From positions 1,426,001 to 1,490,000 of the forward strand of contig JAPFFF010000030.1 in assembly GCA_039105265.1 (NCBI GenBank): a stretch of DNA of 64,000 nt, in the 5' to 3' direction. Position numbers and translations under genes: made by a program. The notes under the pieces were generated by a model that ran no database searches, was not told the DNA's origin, and was given only the letters and a program-made list of their open reading frames with translations. The DNA is from Tritrichomonas musculus. Its lineage: Eukaryota > Parabasalia > Tritrichomonadida > Tritrichomonadidae. Each line of letters begins with the position of its first letter. Within the stretch, counting starts at the first letter, position 1. Of the stretch, positions 51,510-61,519 are shown piece by piece.

Positions 51510-52170
51510 TTAGAATAAAATCCAATCATCTTCAAAAATTGAATTGTTATAAACATCTTCAAATGATAAATTCTGATTATTTGAGTTTTTTAAAGGTCCA
51601 AGTTTGTTATTACTAACTGGAGAAGGATCAATGTCATTTTCAACATCATCATCATTTTCATTTTGGTTTTCGTTTTTATTTTGTTTACTAAGAAAATATA
51701 TCCATCGATTCTTCAATGAATTTGTGCTTCAGTCAACAAATAATAATTGAAGCTTTCTTGAAAATCGAACTCTAAACATTTCGAAAAGATATTTTGGATA
51801 ATGCTTGATGCTCCGTTTAATACCGGAATATCATCTTTTTTTGTGATATAAAGGATTTTTTTTTCATATAAATAATAAAAGATCAATCCAAATGAATAGA
51901 TATCTATCGGATATGATACATTTTTACCTTTAAATTGTTCTGGCGACATATAACTCATTGGATCTAATGAAACATCTTCTTTTTCTTTTGGATGGCGAAT
52001 TGCATCAAAATCAGGAATTTATGGAATAAAATCATGATCAATAAGAATATTTGTTGGCTTGAGATCACGATGAACGAGTTTATTTGAGTGAAGGTAGTCA
52101 ATACCTTGAAAGATTCGATTAATGGCCAAAAGAAAAAATGTTTCATCAGAGTAGAGGAATGTTTTTTTTA
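51510..52170 (-). pseudogene. Protein kinase remnant (C-lobe only)
   Basis: The minus strand reads YLHSNKLVHRDLKPTNILID, then IPDFDAI, SYMSPEQFKG, and DIYSFGLIFYYLYEKK. This is the catalytic loop through the APE region and helix F of a eukaryotic protein kinase. The N-lobe with the glycine loop and VAIK lysine is absent. A stop lies just before the DFG position (about 52018-52020), where DFD stands instead of DFG. The frame changes near 51716 into an acidic Asn-rich tail (NENQNENDDDVENDIDPSP). It is a host gene in decay, of the type fused to Sel1 repeats or short tails in trichomonads. The window shows no intact copy nearby. Confidence 0.78.
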
Positions 52171-53063
52171 TAACGGATTTTTCTCAATTTAAAAAGGCAA
52201 TATTTCAGCAATCTAATCATTTTCTCTCACCGATATTAATAATGTATACTATATATTTCATGAATATATCATAAATTTACTTGAATTGAAAATTATCATT
52301 ATTCTCATTCATGCGAATTGATGATATTTTGAATTGAAAATTGGCTGATGATATTGAGGATATTTTCTGATCATCTTTTTCTCCGCATTTTAATAATAAA
52401 TATGTATGAATTTTGCGTGATAATGATAGCGCAATTTTTTAATAAATGGAATTAAAGTTTTTACTTTTTAAATGTAAACGTACATATGATTTTTTCTTTA
52501 GAAAAACTAAGACAATATCTGTTAAAAATAAAAATTAAAAAATCAAAATTCAAAAAGAATTTGAAAATAATTGAATAAAAAAGTTAATAATTGAATACCG
52601 TAATTCCAAGAATCTCAGACATATAGGAAAATTCTCTGACATTTTTGAGAAAACTCACTGAAAGACTTTCAATTTTTTTCAAAAAACTTTCAAAATTCCT
52701 ACTTTTTCAATGAAAAATAAAAAGGTCAAATATCATTGTCTATTCAAATCATTGAACAAATATACTCTTAAAATAATTCTATATATTGAATAAATTCTTT
52801 CAAATGATTAAATGTTTTCTCAAAAATGTCTGAGATTAATTGAATATATCTGAGATTGTTGGAATTTCGGTAAAAATTAAAAAATTAAGATCAATTTTTT
52901 TTTATTCTCTTCCAATTTTTTATTATCAAAAGTTTATCTTAAGGAACTTTGTGAGAAAACAAGAAAGTTTAAGAAAAGATAATATAGTTTCAAAAGAAAA
53001 AAGGAAGTTTGAGAGAAGATAATTGATTGGCTGATGAAAAAAAAGAATTATAAAAAGATTACT
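52171..53063. other. AT-rich spacer left of the long-TIR element
   Basis: No gene seen; short plus-strand frames are composition-driven. Several imperfect GAAAACT/TTTTCTCAAAAATGTC words recur at 52640-52850. Confidence 0.4.
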
Positions 53064-53067
53064 TTAA

Positions 53068-54476
53068 GGGACCACTATCATATTTTTTTGTAAACATTTC
53101 AATATTGAAAAAACTCATAGAAAATAAAATTCAATGGTTATTATTTCGGAAAAAGTTTAAAACTTTAAAATTTCACCATTCCGATCATTTTTGTAAAATT
53201 TATACATCCTTTCAACTTTTAAATTTTTATTGAAAAAAGGGAATAGGCTTAAAAGAAGAATAGAAATAAATGATATATAATTTATATAATTTATATATAC
53301 CAAAATATAGCAAAAATACTCAAGAAATAATTTTTTTTAAGTCAATTAATTTTGTGATAACTCATAAAATTTTCAACACAGAATTTGATGGGACATCTTC
53401 ACTTTTTCAACTTTTTTTTTAAAAAAAATCAATTTTTTGAGAAAAAAATTTTTTTGATCATTTTTTTAATAAAAAAATTTTTTTGTATCATTTTTTTCCA
53501 CTTTTTTGAAAAATATATCAAAAAATTATGCTTGTTTTTAGCAAAGGTATGCTGAAAAAATCTGAAAAAAATATATGATAATTAGTAATTGATAGTAATA
53601 ATAATTACATAAATTTCATGGGGAAATTCCTCATTGTCAGACATATTAAATTTAATATTTACCGATGTCATTAAAAAAAAAGCTTTTAATGAAGGAACAT
53701 TATAGATAATCGATTTTTACATAACTATTCTCATGTATGTATCAAAATTAATAGATTTATAAAATGATCACATATTATATAAAATCACATTACTGAACAT
53801 TTGCGTTAAAATAAAGAACTTTGCTGCCCTAAACTTTATAGTATATCGTTTTTTACTTATATTTTTTATTATAAATGTTATATACAGTGTCTTAAAAATT
53901 TGCGAATTTTCATTAATAATAAAAAATTTCAAAGTAAAACTGAAATAAAAACATAATGAATACATATATCATGTAACATATATATTAATTATATATAAAT
54001 CATTTCATCAATTCCTTTTTTTCACACAAAAAACTCGATTTTGTAAAAAAAAATTTAAAAAAATTAAACGTGCTAAAATTGTATTTCACAGTTTTTTTAC
54101 TTTAATTATTACTTTTTAAGAAAAATATATTTATTAATATATAAAACATAAAAAGAACTCGATTAATAAATTAAAATTATCCTATTCCGTGATGGCATTT
54201 ATGCTCTTTGTTGTAAATTCATAAAATTTTATTTCTAAATTCATTATTTTTTCATCTTGTCGTTGCATTAACTAATAATTGACAATATTAAATGATACAA
54301 TATATTATATTATTACTTATTCTTATTCATTCATACTCCTTGTTATGAGTTCATGGAATCTTATTTCTAAATTTAATATTATTTAACTTTTTCATTAAAA
54401 TATCTAGCATTATACAATATTTTGTGATATTATGTGTTATTACAATGTTATAAATCTTTTATTTATTTTCATATGT
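53068..54476 (+). repeat. Left arm of the 4.2-kb inverted repeat, with 307-bp insert
   Basis: It mirrors 56162-57266. The insert is preceded by GGGACCACTATCA and followed by GAATTTGAT, which is the reverse complement of the ATCAAATTC found at this place in the other arm. Confidence 0.85.
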
Positions 54477-56161
54477 CATTTGTTGAACTCCAATCAAAAA
54501 AAAAAGCAATTTTTACGTTTATTTAAAAAAAAAATGTAACACTCAAAAATATGTGAACACAAAACATTTTTTTTAAAATTCATAAAATTTTATATTTAGA
54601 TTTTCTACTATTATATTATGTTTGACTTAAATAAACGTATAAAAACTTTGCTCTTAGCATTGATAATTAGATTCATGAATACATAAATGAATTTATCATT
54701 GACTGGTTTATTTGAATAAACATTATTCTTTCAATATTTCAGTAATTTATGAATATTCAGTGATTAAATGAATCATTTTAGTAATTAATTTATATTTTCA
54801 GTGATTAATGTTTGATTTAAAGATTAATTAATCATGAATGATTTCTTTCAAATCAAATTTCATAGAACATCTATTTTCCTTGGTGATTTAAAAGGACTTA
54901 ATAATAATGTTATTCTTTTAAAATATATGGGAAGCTTGTTATATTTGATTGCCGCTATGGAAAATACACTGAATATCATATCTAACAAATCAGTATGTCA
55001 TTCAAGTATAAAAAAAGTAGTACAGTTTTGCTGTGAGCTCTAAAAGGTGGCCCAGGTCTAACAGTACCTGTTATAAATATTTTTTCTCTATTTTTATTTT
55101 ATATTTTTTATCTTTATATCAAAAACTAATGTGGGTTAAAAGAAGGAACAATATAAATTTTAAAAATGAATTATTATTATTTAATCATTGAAGAATCATT
55201 TAATCTTATTCTAGAATGGTACAAAAAAATAATAATACAGTCTAATAATCATTTCAAATCGCTTATTTTTTCAAGCTTGTACTTTTACATGAAAAGTTTG
55301 CAAATCATCAAGAATTGGAAAAAACGCTTAATTCAATAGAATACGAATAAAAAGTTAGTGATATTCATTGCGAGTTTGATTGGAGTTCAACAAATGACAT
55401 GGGAAAAAGAAGGATATATAATGCAAAAGGATAAAGAATCAGAAGAATAGCACAACGCATTTTCATACCGTAAGAGCAATTATGTCTTTATTTCACGCCA
55501 TACAGTAAGAGCAAATACCAGAAATATGTTGTAAAAAGTTGCTGTTGTAAAACTTTTGATATAGATGATAATCAAGTAATCTCAAATTGATATTACAAGG
55601 AAGAACAACATGAGATTTTTAATGTTTATGTAAAAACAAATCATATCAATTAAATTATACTTAAATAAATAAAATTTATTTGCATGTTTATAAACACTAG
55701 AAACAATAAAAATAATGCAGAAAATAATTTTTATATATGATTTTTAATCTTTAATGCAATTGCGTCTATAAAAAAGTGAATTATTATGACAAGTGAAAAA
55801 TTTCAATATGCATTTTTTTATTCATTTTTTAAATGAACGTTAGCCAGTCAATAATCAAGATATAACAAAATTTCTTTTAATATACATTATTGTATAAATT
55901 GATAATGTTATAGATTATACTTAAATAAATAAAATTTATTTTCAAATACCAGAAAAATATTATATTTGATATTCATATGTAATCTTTATATATTTTTTAA
56001 AAATAAGATATTTATTTTTGTGAATTGACATTATTTGTGATGTAGTCATTAAATAATAATTTGATTTTATTGATGCATTAAAATGGTCATGTTGTTTTAA
56101 TTAAATTGATATAAAAATTTTTTTAAATAAACGGTCGTTTTTGAAACACCTTTTATTTGAT
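54477..56161. other. Interior of the 4.2-kb element
   Basis: No intact gene. A 23-bp inverted pair (54473-54495 and 55378-55400, with GTTGAACTCCAATC) begins exactly at the arm junction. A 26-bp direct repeat (ACTTAAATAAATAAAATT core) lies at 55655-55680 and 55915-55940. A 69-codon frame at 54834-55043 is unrecognised. It may be the scar of a lost transposase. Confidence 0.5.
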
Positions 56162-57266
56162 ACATATGAAAATAAATAAAAGATTTATAACATTGTAATA
56201 ACACATAATATCACAAAATATTGTATAATGCTAGATATTTTAATGAAAAAGTTAAATAATATTAAATTTAGAAATAAGATTCCATGAACTCATAACAAGG
56301 AGTATGAATGAATAAGAATAAGTAATAATATAATATATTGTATCATTTAATATTGTCAATTATTAGTTAATGCAACGACAAGATGAAAAAATAATGAATT
56401 TAGAAATAAAATTTTATGAATTTACAACAAAGAGCATAAATGCCATCACGGAATAGGATAATTTTAATTTATTAATCGAGTTCTTTTTATGTTTTATATA
56501 TTAATAAATATATTTTTCTTAAAAAGTAATAATTAAAGTAAAAAAACTGTGAAATACAATTTTAGCACGTTTAATTTTTTTAAATTTTTTTTTACAAAAT
56601 CGAGTTTTTTGTGTGAAAAAAAGGAATTGATGAAATGATTTATATATAATTAATATATATGTTACATGATATATGTATTCATTATGTTTTTATTTCAGTT
56701 TTACTTTGAAATTTTTTATTATTAATGAAAATTCGCAAATTTTTAAGACACTGTATATAACATTTATAATAAAAAATATAAGTAAAAAACGATATACTAT
56801 AAAGTTTAGGGCAGCAAAGTTCTTTATTTTAACGCAAATGTTCAGTAATGTGATTTTATATAATATGTGATCATTTTATAAATCTATTAATTTTGATACA
56901 TACATGAGAATAGTTATGTAAAAATCGATTATCTATAATGTTCCTTCATTAAAAGCTTTTTTTTTAATGACATCGGTAAATATTAAATTTAATATGTCTG
57001 ACAATGAGGAATTTCCCCATGAAATTTATGTAATTATTATTACTATCAATTACTAATTATCATATATTTTTTTCAGATTTTTTCAGCATACCTTTGCTAA
57101 AAACAAGCATAATTTTTTGATATATTTTTCAAAAAAGTGGAAAAAAATGATACAAAAAAATTTTTTTATTAAAAAAATGATCAAAAAAATTTTTTTCTCA
57201 AAAAATTGATTTTTTTTAAAAAAAAAGTTGAAAAAGTGAAGATGTCCCGAATTTGATAGTGGTCCC
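56162..57266 (-). repeat. Right arm of the 4.2-kb inverted repeat
   Basis: 1105 bp ending GATGTCCCGAATTTGATAGT and GGTCCC, followed by TTAA. Confidence 0.88.
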
Positions 57267-57329
57267 TTAAAAAACCAATTCTCTTCAATTTATTGTTAAT
57301 AAAGGCCAATTTAAACACTTTTTTTTAGA

Positions 57330-59732
57330 ATGAGTAAAAAGATTACAGATGAAAACGGAATAAATTACGAGATAGATGAAAATAACTTTACAGCAAAAAT
57401 TGTTCAATCACTCCGAACGATGAGTCATGTTTTCATTCCTCGATTTATTAATTTTCAATCGAAAGAATATATCATTACAAAAATTAGCGAAAACTCTTTT
57501 AGTGAAAACAGATCCATTCAAATAATTAATATTACAGAAGATTCCGCCATTATCTCGATTGAAAAAAATTCATTTTCATATTCATCGTTAAAACAAATCA
57601 ATATTCCAGCAAGTGTCCAAGAACTCGAAGAAGGCTGGTGTAACAACACATCCAATCTCAAGAAAGTTACGATTTCACCCAACAATCCAAATTTTCAATA
57701 TGCAGATGACAATCAACAAATAATCATCGGAAAAAGTGACAAAAATTTTGATGTTCTCTTCTTTGCATCACGTAAAATCAAACAAGCAACAATTCCAGAC
57801 AATATTAAACGCATCAGTTCGTATGCATTTGAGAGTTGCTTCAAACTTGAGTCCATTGAAATTTCAGAGGATTCAAAACTTCAATTTATCGGCAAGAATG
57901 CGTTTTCATATTCGAGTATAAAGAGTCTTTTCATTCCTTCTGATGTCTGTGAACTTCAAGAAGGCTGGTGTCGTCATTTGCCGCATTTGACCAACGTCAA
58001 AATTTCGCCAAAAAATGAAAATTTTAAATTTTCAGATGGAAATGAAAATTTGATTGTTGGAAAAAGTGACAAAAACAAGGAAAAATACGATGTTTTAGTA
58101 TTTGCAACGCGTGATATTAAAAGAGCAGACATTCCAAATGATATTGTCTACATTAATCAGAGCTCTTTTGAACATTGCAGAGATTGCGAATACATCAACA
58201 TTGCCGAAGATTCTGAAATTGCAAAAATCGGCAAAAATGCATTTTCAGGCACTTTAATTAAGTATCTATTTATACCATCAACAGTTGAACATCTTGAAGA
58301 AGGATGGTGTAAGAATACCAATTTTTTGAAGAATATTTTGATATATACAAATAACCCGTATCTCAAGTACGCCGATAGAAAACGTCAAATAATTATAGGT
58401 AAAAGTGACAGATCGAAAAAAACATTCGATACTTTAATTTTCGCATCACGAAACATCGCAAATATTGTCATTCCATCCACAATAACACATATCAGTTCAT
58501 ATGCATTTGAAAATTGCAAATATATCACATCAATTGAATTTCATTCAAAAATTAAATCAATTGGCAAAAGAGCTTTCGCTTATACAAATTTGAAAACAGT
58601 CTTTATTCCTCATGGAATTGAAATGATTGGAGCATCTGCTTTTTATTCTTGCACCGAACTTAATAATGTAGTATTTGAGGAAGGATCTAAATTGAAAGCA
58701 ATTTCTTCTTGCTTGTTTCATAGTTGTCGTCGTTTGGAAAAAGTTATCATTCCAGAAAAGTGCCAACTTCAAACAATTCAACGAAGAGCTTTTTATTTCA
58801 CATATGTTGACAAAATATTCATTCCTGCGAGTGTCAAAGAGTTTGAATTCTGTTTTGATGAATCGCCAACATTAAGCAAACTGTCATTATCATTGGACAA
58901 CCGTTATTACAAATACATGGATGAAAACCGCCAAGTTATCGTTGGAAAAAGTGACAGTAATACTGAAAATTACGATGTCATTGTTTTAGCTCAAAGAGAT
59001 AACATTCAACATGTTACTATTCCTAATAATATCAAGTTTATTAATCCATTCACATTTGCTTCCTGTTACCAACTTACAACACTTGATATTTCTGAAGATT
59101 CAGAACTTCAGTTCATCACAAGAAATGCTTTGTTTTCATCAAGCATTACGAGTCTTTTCATTCCAGCAAAATTAAAAGAAATTGAAGAAGGTTGGTGTAT
59201 GAGTTTGAACTCACTAGTAAATGTTTCAATTTCACCAAATAATCGTCACTTTTCGTTTGTTGATAAAGAAAATAAATTGATCGCCTCAAAAAGTGATTTC
59301 AAAAATAACGAACTTTTTGATTTTCTTATTTTTGCATCCCGTGATATTAATCATGCTTTCATTCCAAGCTGCATCAAGCATATTTGCTCTTATTCATTCG
59401 GACACTGCAAAAAACTTATCAAAATCGATTTTGCTGAAGATTCAAATCTCGAATCAATTGGAGACAACGTTTTTGAACAATCAGGCATTAGTCGAATAAC
59501 AATTCCAAGAAGTGTTTACAAGCTTTCAAGATATTCTTTTATCTCTTGCTCAAATCTCAAAACAATTGAATTTCTTGGAGAACGTTTAGATAGCTGTTTT
59601 CATTTTACTAAAACTAATTTTAAATTGATTCTCGTTTCATTTCCTAACCTCAACGAGCTTGCCGTTGATGATTCCTCATTTTCATCAGATGTTTCATTGT
59701 TCATTTGCGCGGGAGCTCAAATAATTTCATGA
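57330..59732 (+). CDS. BspA-like leucine-rich-repeat protein (800 aa)
   Basis: Same family and module plan as the gene at 48043: LEEGWC lines at about residues 98, 212, 327, 505 (degenerate) and 620, each followed by ISPxNxxFxYxD, IIGKSD and IFASR-type lines and by AF..C..L LRR turns. No signal peptide or membrane span is visible; the end is LFICAGAQIIS. The N-cap (ITDENGINYEIDENNFTAKI) differs in detail from the 1110-aa paralogue. The leader between the transposable element end (57266) and the ATG is only 63 bp (TCAATTTATTGTTAATAAAG), so the promoter lies there or inside the element. The frame is open. Confidence 0.92.
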   Translation: MSKKITDENGINYEIDENNFTAKIVQSLRTMSHVFIPRFINFQSKEYIITKISENSFSENRSIQIINITEDSAIISIEKNSFSYSSLKQINIPASVQELEEGWCNNTSNLKKVTISPNNPNFQYADDNQQIIIGKSDKNFDVLFFASRKIKQATIPDNIKRISSYAFESCFKLESIEISEDSKLQFIGKNAFSYSSIKSLFIPSDVCELQEGWCRHLPHLTNVKISPKNENFKFSDGNENLIVGKSDKNKEKYDVLVFATRDIKRADIPNDIVYINQSSFEHCRDCEYINIAEDSEIAKIGKNAFSGTLIKYLFIPSTVEHLEEGWCKNTNFLKNILIYTNNPYLKYADRKRQIIIGKSDRSKKTFDTLIFASRNIANIVIPSTITHISSYAFENCKYITSIEFHSKIKSIGKRAFAYTNLKTVFIPHGIEMIGASAFYSCTELNNVVFEEGSKLKAISSCLFHSCRRLEKVIIPEKCQLQTIQRRAFYFTYVDKIFIPASVKEFEFCFDESPTLSKLSLSLDNRYYKYMDENRQVIVGKSDSNTENYDVIVLAQRDNIQHVTIPNNIKFINPFTFASCYQLTTLDISEDSELQFITRNALFSSSITSLFIPAKLKEIEEGWCMSLNSLVNVSISPNNRHFSFVDKENKLIASKSDFKNNELFDFLIFASRDINHAFIPSCIKHICSYSFGHCKKLIKIDFAEDSNLESIGDNVFEQSGISRITIPRSVYKLSRYSFISCSNLKTIEFLGERLDSCFHFTKTNFKLILVSFPNLNELAVDDSSFSSDVSLFICAGAQIIS

Positions 59733-59750
59733 TTTTTTTTATTATATTTT

Positions 59751-59792
<42 letters not shown>

Positions 59793-61519
59793 TTCTTAAT
59801 TTTAATAAAGGTTGAACACCATCAAACATTATCTTCTTTCCCAATTGTTTGTTCTATCAAAATTTTGGTATCAATTAATGGTTGGATCTCTTTTTTTAAA
59901 GAAATAGTTGGCAACGAAAAGCTGCAAGATATTTATATATATTATGACGCAAGAATTTAGCAACTTTATATCCAAATGTTTGTGTTTTCATCAATTATTT
60001 GAATATAAAAAGTTTTTTTATTATTTTAATATATAGTGTATAGACAAAAAAAAAAAAAAAAAAATAATGGACAAAAAAGACTTTCACTTCACCTCCACAT
60101 AAAAAGTTGATTTATTTTCTTGAATATTGAAGTGTTTTAAATTATAATTTAATAATATTATTTTATATGTATTATATATTTTATTTTAATGATTATTACT
60201 TTAATTACTTGATTAGATCTGTTGTTAATTTCATAATAAGAAAAACTTATTTTTTACTATTATCTCCATAAGTAATTGATTAAAATGGAATTAAAAGTTT
60301 AATTATTAATTGACACATGATGCTCATAATTATTGTCAGATAAAATAATTAAAAATCAAAACATAAATTGAAAAAAGGTGTTTAATTATTTTCGGTTAAA
60401 TCAATTTTTTTAATGGATAAAAAATTTTATTATCTTCATAGATATTTATTGATTTACAAATAATTCATTACATTATTGATATTAATCTTAAAAACATAGA
60501 AATTATGAAACTAACTTTAAACGGGATCGAAATTTTTAAAAGTCATTATTATTGGCGATTATCAAAAAAACTCTGATTCTTATCTTTTTTTGGGATAAAA
60601 ATCTGCAAAACATATTTATTATTTAATAAATTGTTTTTTAAATGGACTTTAAGATTTCAAAGTTGGGGTATTGTTAAAATAATATCGAAAAATTAAAAAA
60701 CAGAAATTTCATTTTATTTTATCTTTTTTTTTTTTTTTTTTTTTTTTTCCTCAACATTTTGTTGTGCAAAAGATTTGTTGTTTCATCTATCTTAAACAAC
60801 AAAATGTGATGGTATTATGATGACATTTAATTGATTCTTTAAGAACATCATCAAACATTTCTTTGTTTTTATTAGGTTTAACTTCATTTTCTTCAATAAA
60901 ATCTATAAAAATATTTAACTCGCCATCATCTTCAATTTGTCATCTGTAGTTCGCTATCTGTAACTCGCTATCACTCACTTTCTATCTTTAACTCGCCATC
61001 TGCTTTTTTACTTTCGCTCCAAAATCAAACTTTTTGAAATACTCAAAATACCCTATAACTTCTTTTTTTAATTATCTATTTGAAATTATATTAAGATTTG
61101 TTCAAAAGCATTATTATCATCTTTTAATGGCTAGCTAATTGAAAAATCAACAGCAAATGGCTTGAAATGTTCAATATCTGTACCATTATTCAGAAAATGT
61201 TCCGTCAAAACCACAATTACTGAATGTATTTCTTTGCAAATCATTGAAATAACATCCAACTATAAATATTATATTTTGTGCAATTGTTATAAATTAGATT
61301 ATTAATATAAATATTTAAAAATATTTAGATAAAATTATTTCTAATTCAAGATATACTATTTTAAACATATTTTTATTCAGTTAAAATTTGAGAGTTCATT
61401 TCTCCTTTATTTCAGTTTTTTTAAAAAAAAATTGAATAGCATTCTTCAGAAATTTGAAACTTTTGAATAGAAAATTTGATTTCAAAATGATCGTTTTAAA
61501 CGTATACCAAAATCTTAAT
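59733..61519. other. Intergenic region with simple repeats
   Basis: A (TA)n microsatellite lies at about 59752-59783, an A-run near 60047-60063 and a T25 run at 60724-60748. A cluster of short CGCCATCTGTAACTCGCTAT-type words lies at 60920-61015. No gene recognised. Confidence 0.5.

Larger units (their letters stand above)
53068..57266. mobile_element. Long-TIR DNA element with TTAA at both ends, 4199 bp
   Basis: Both ends read GGGACCACTATCA inwards and are flanked by TTAA (53064-53067 and 57267-57270). The arms at 53390-54476 and 56162-57248 are inverted copies of exactly 1087 bp each with no length difference. The left arm carries about 307 extra bases close to its tip (53081-53389). The interior (54477-56161) has no complete gene. 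TTAA targets are typical of piggyBac and Kolobok families, but no transposase is present to decide. It ends 63 bp before the start codon of the second BspA-like gene. Confidence 0.82.

Noticed and set aside
53768-53965. 65-codon frame in each arm of the 4.2-kb element (also 56673-56870)
   Set aside because: Same reason: arm duplication and A/T-driven composition, no start context.
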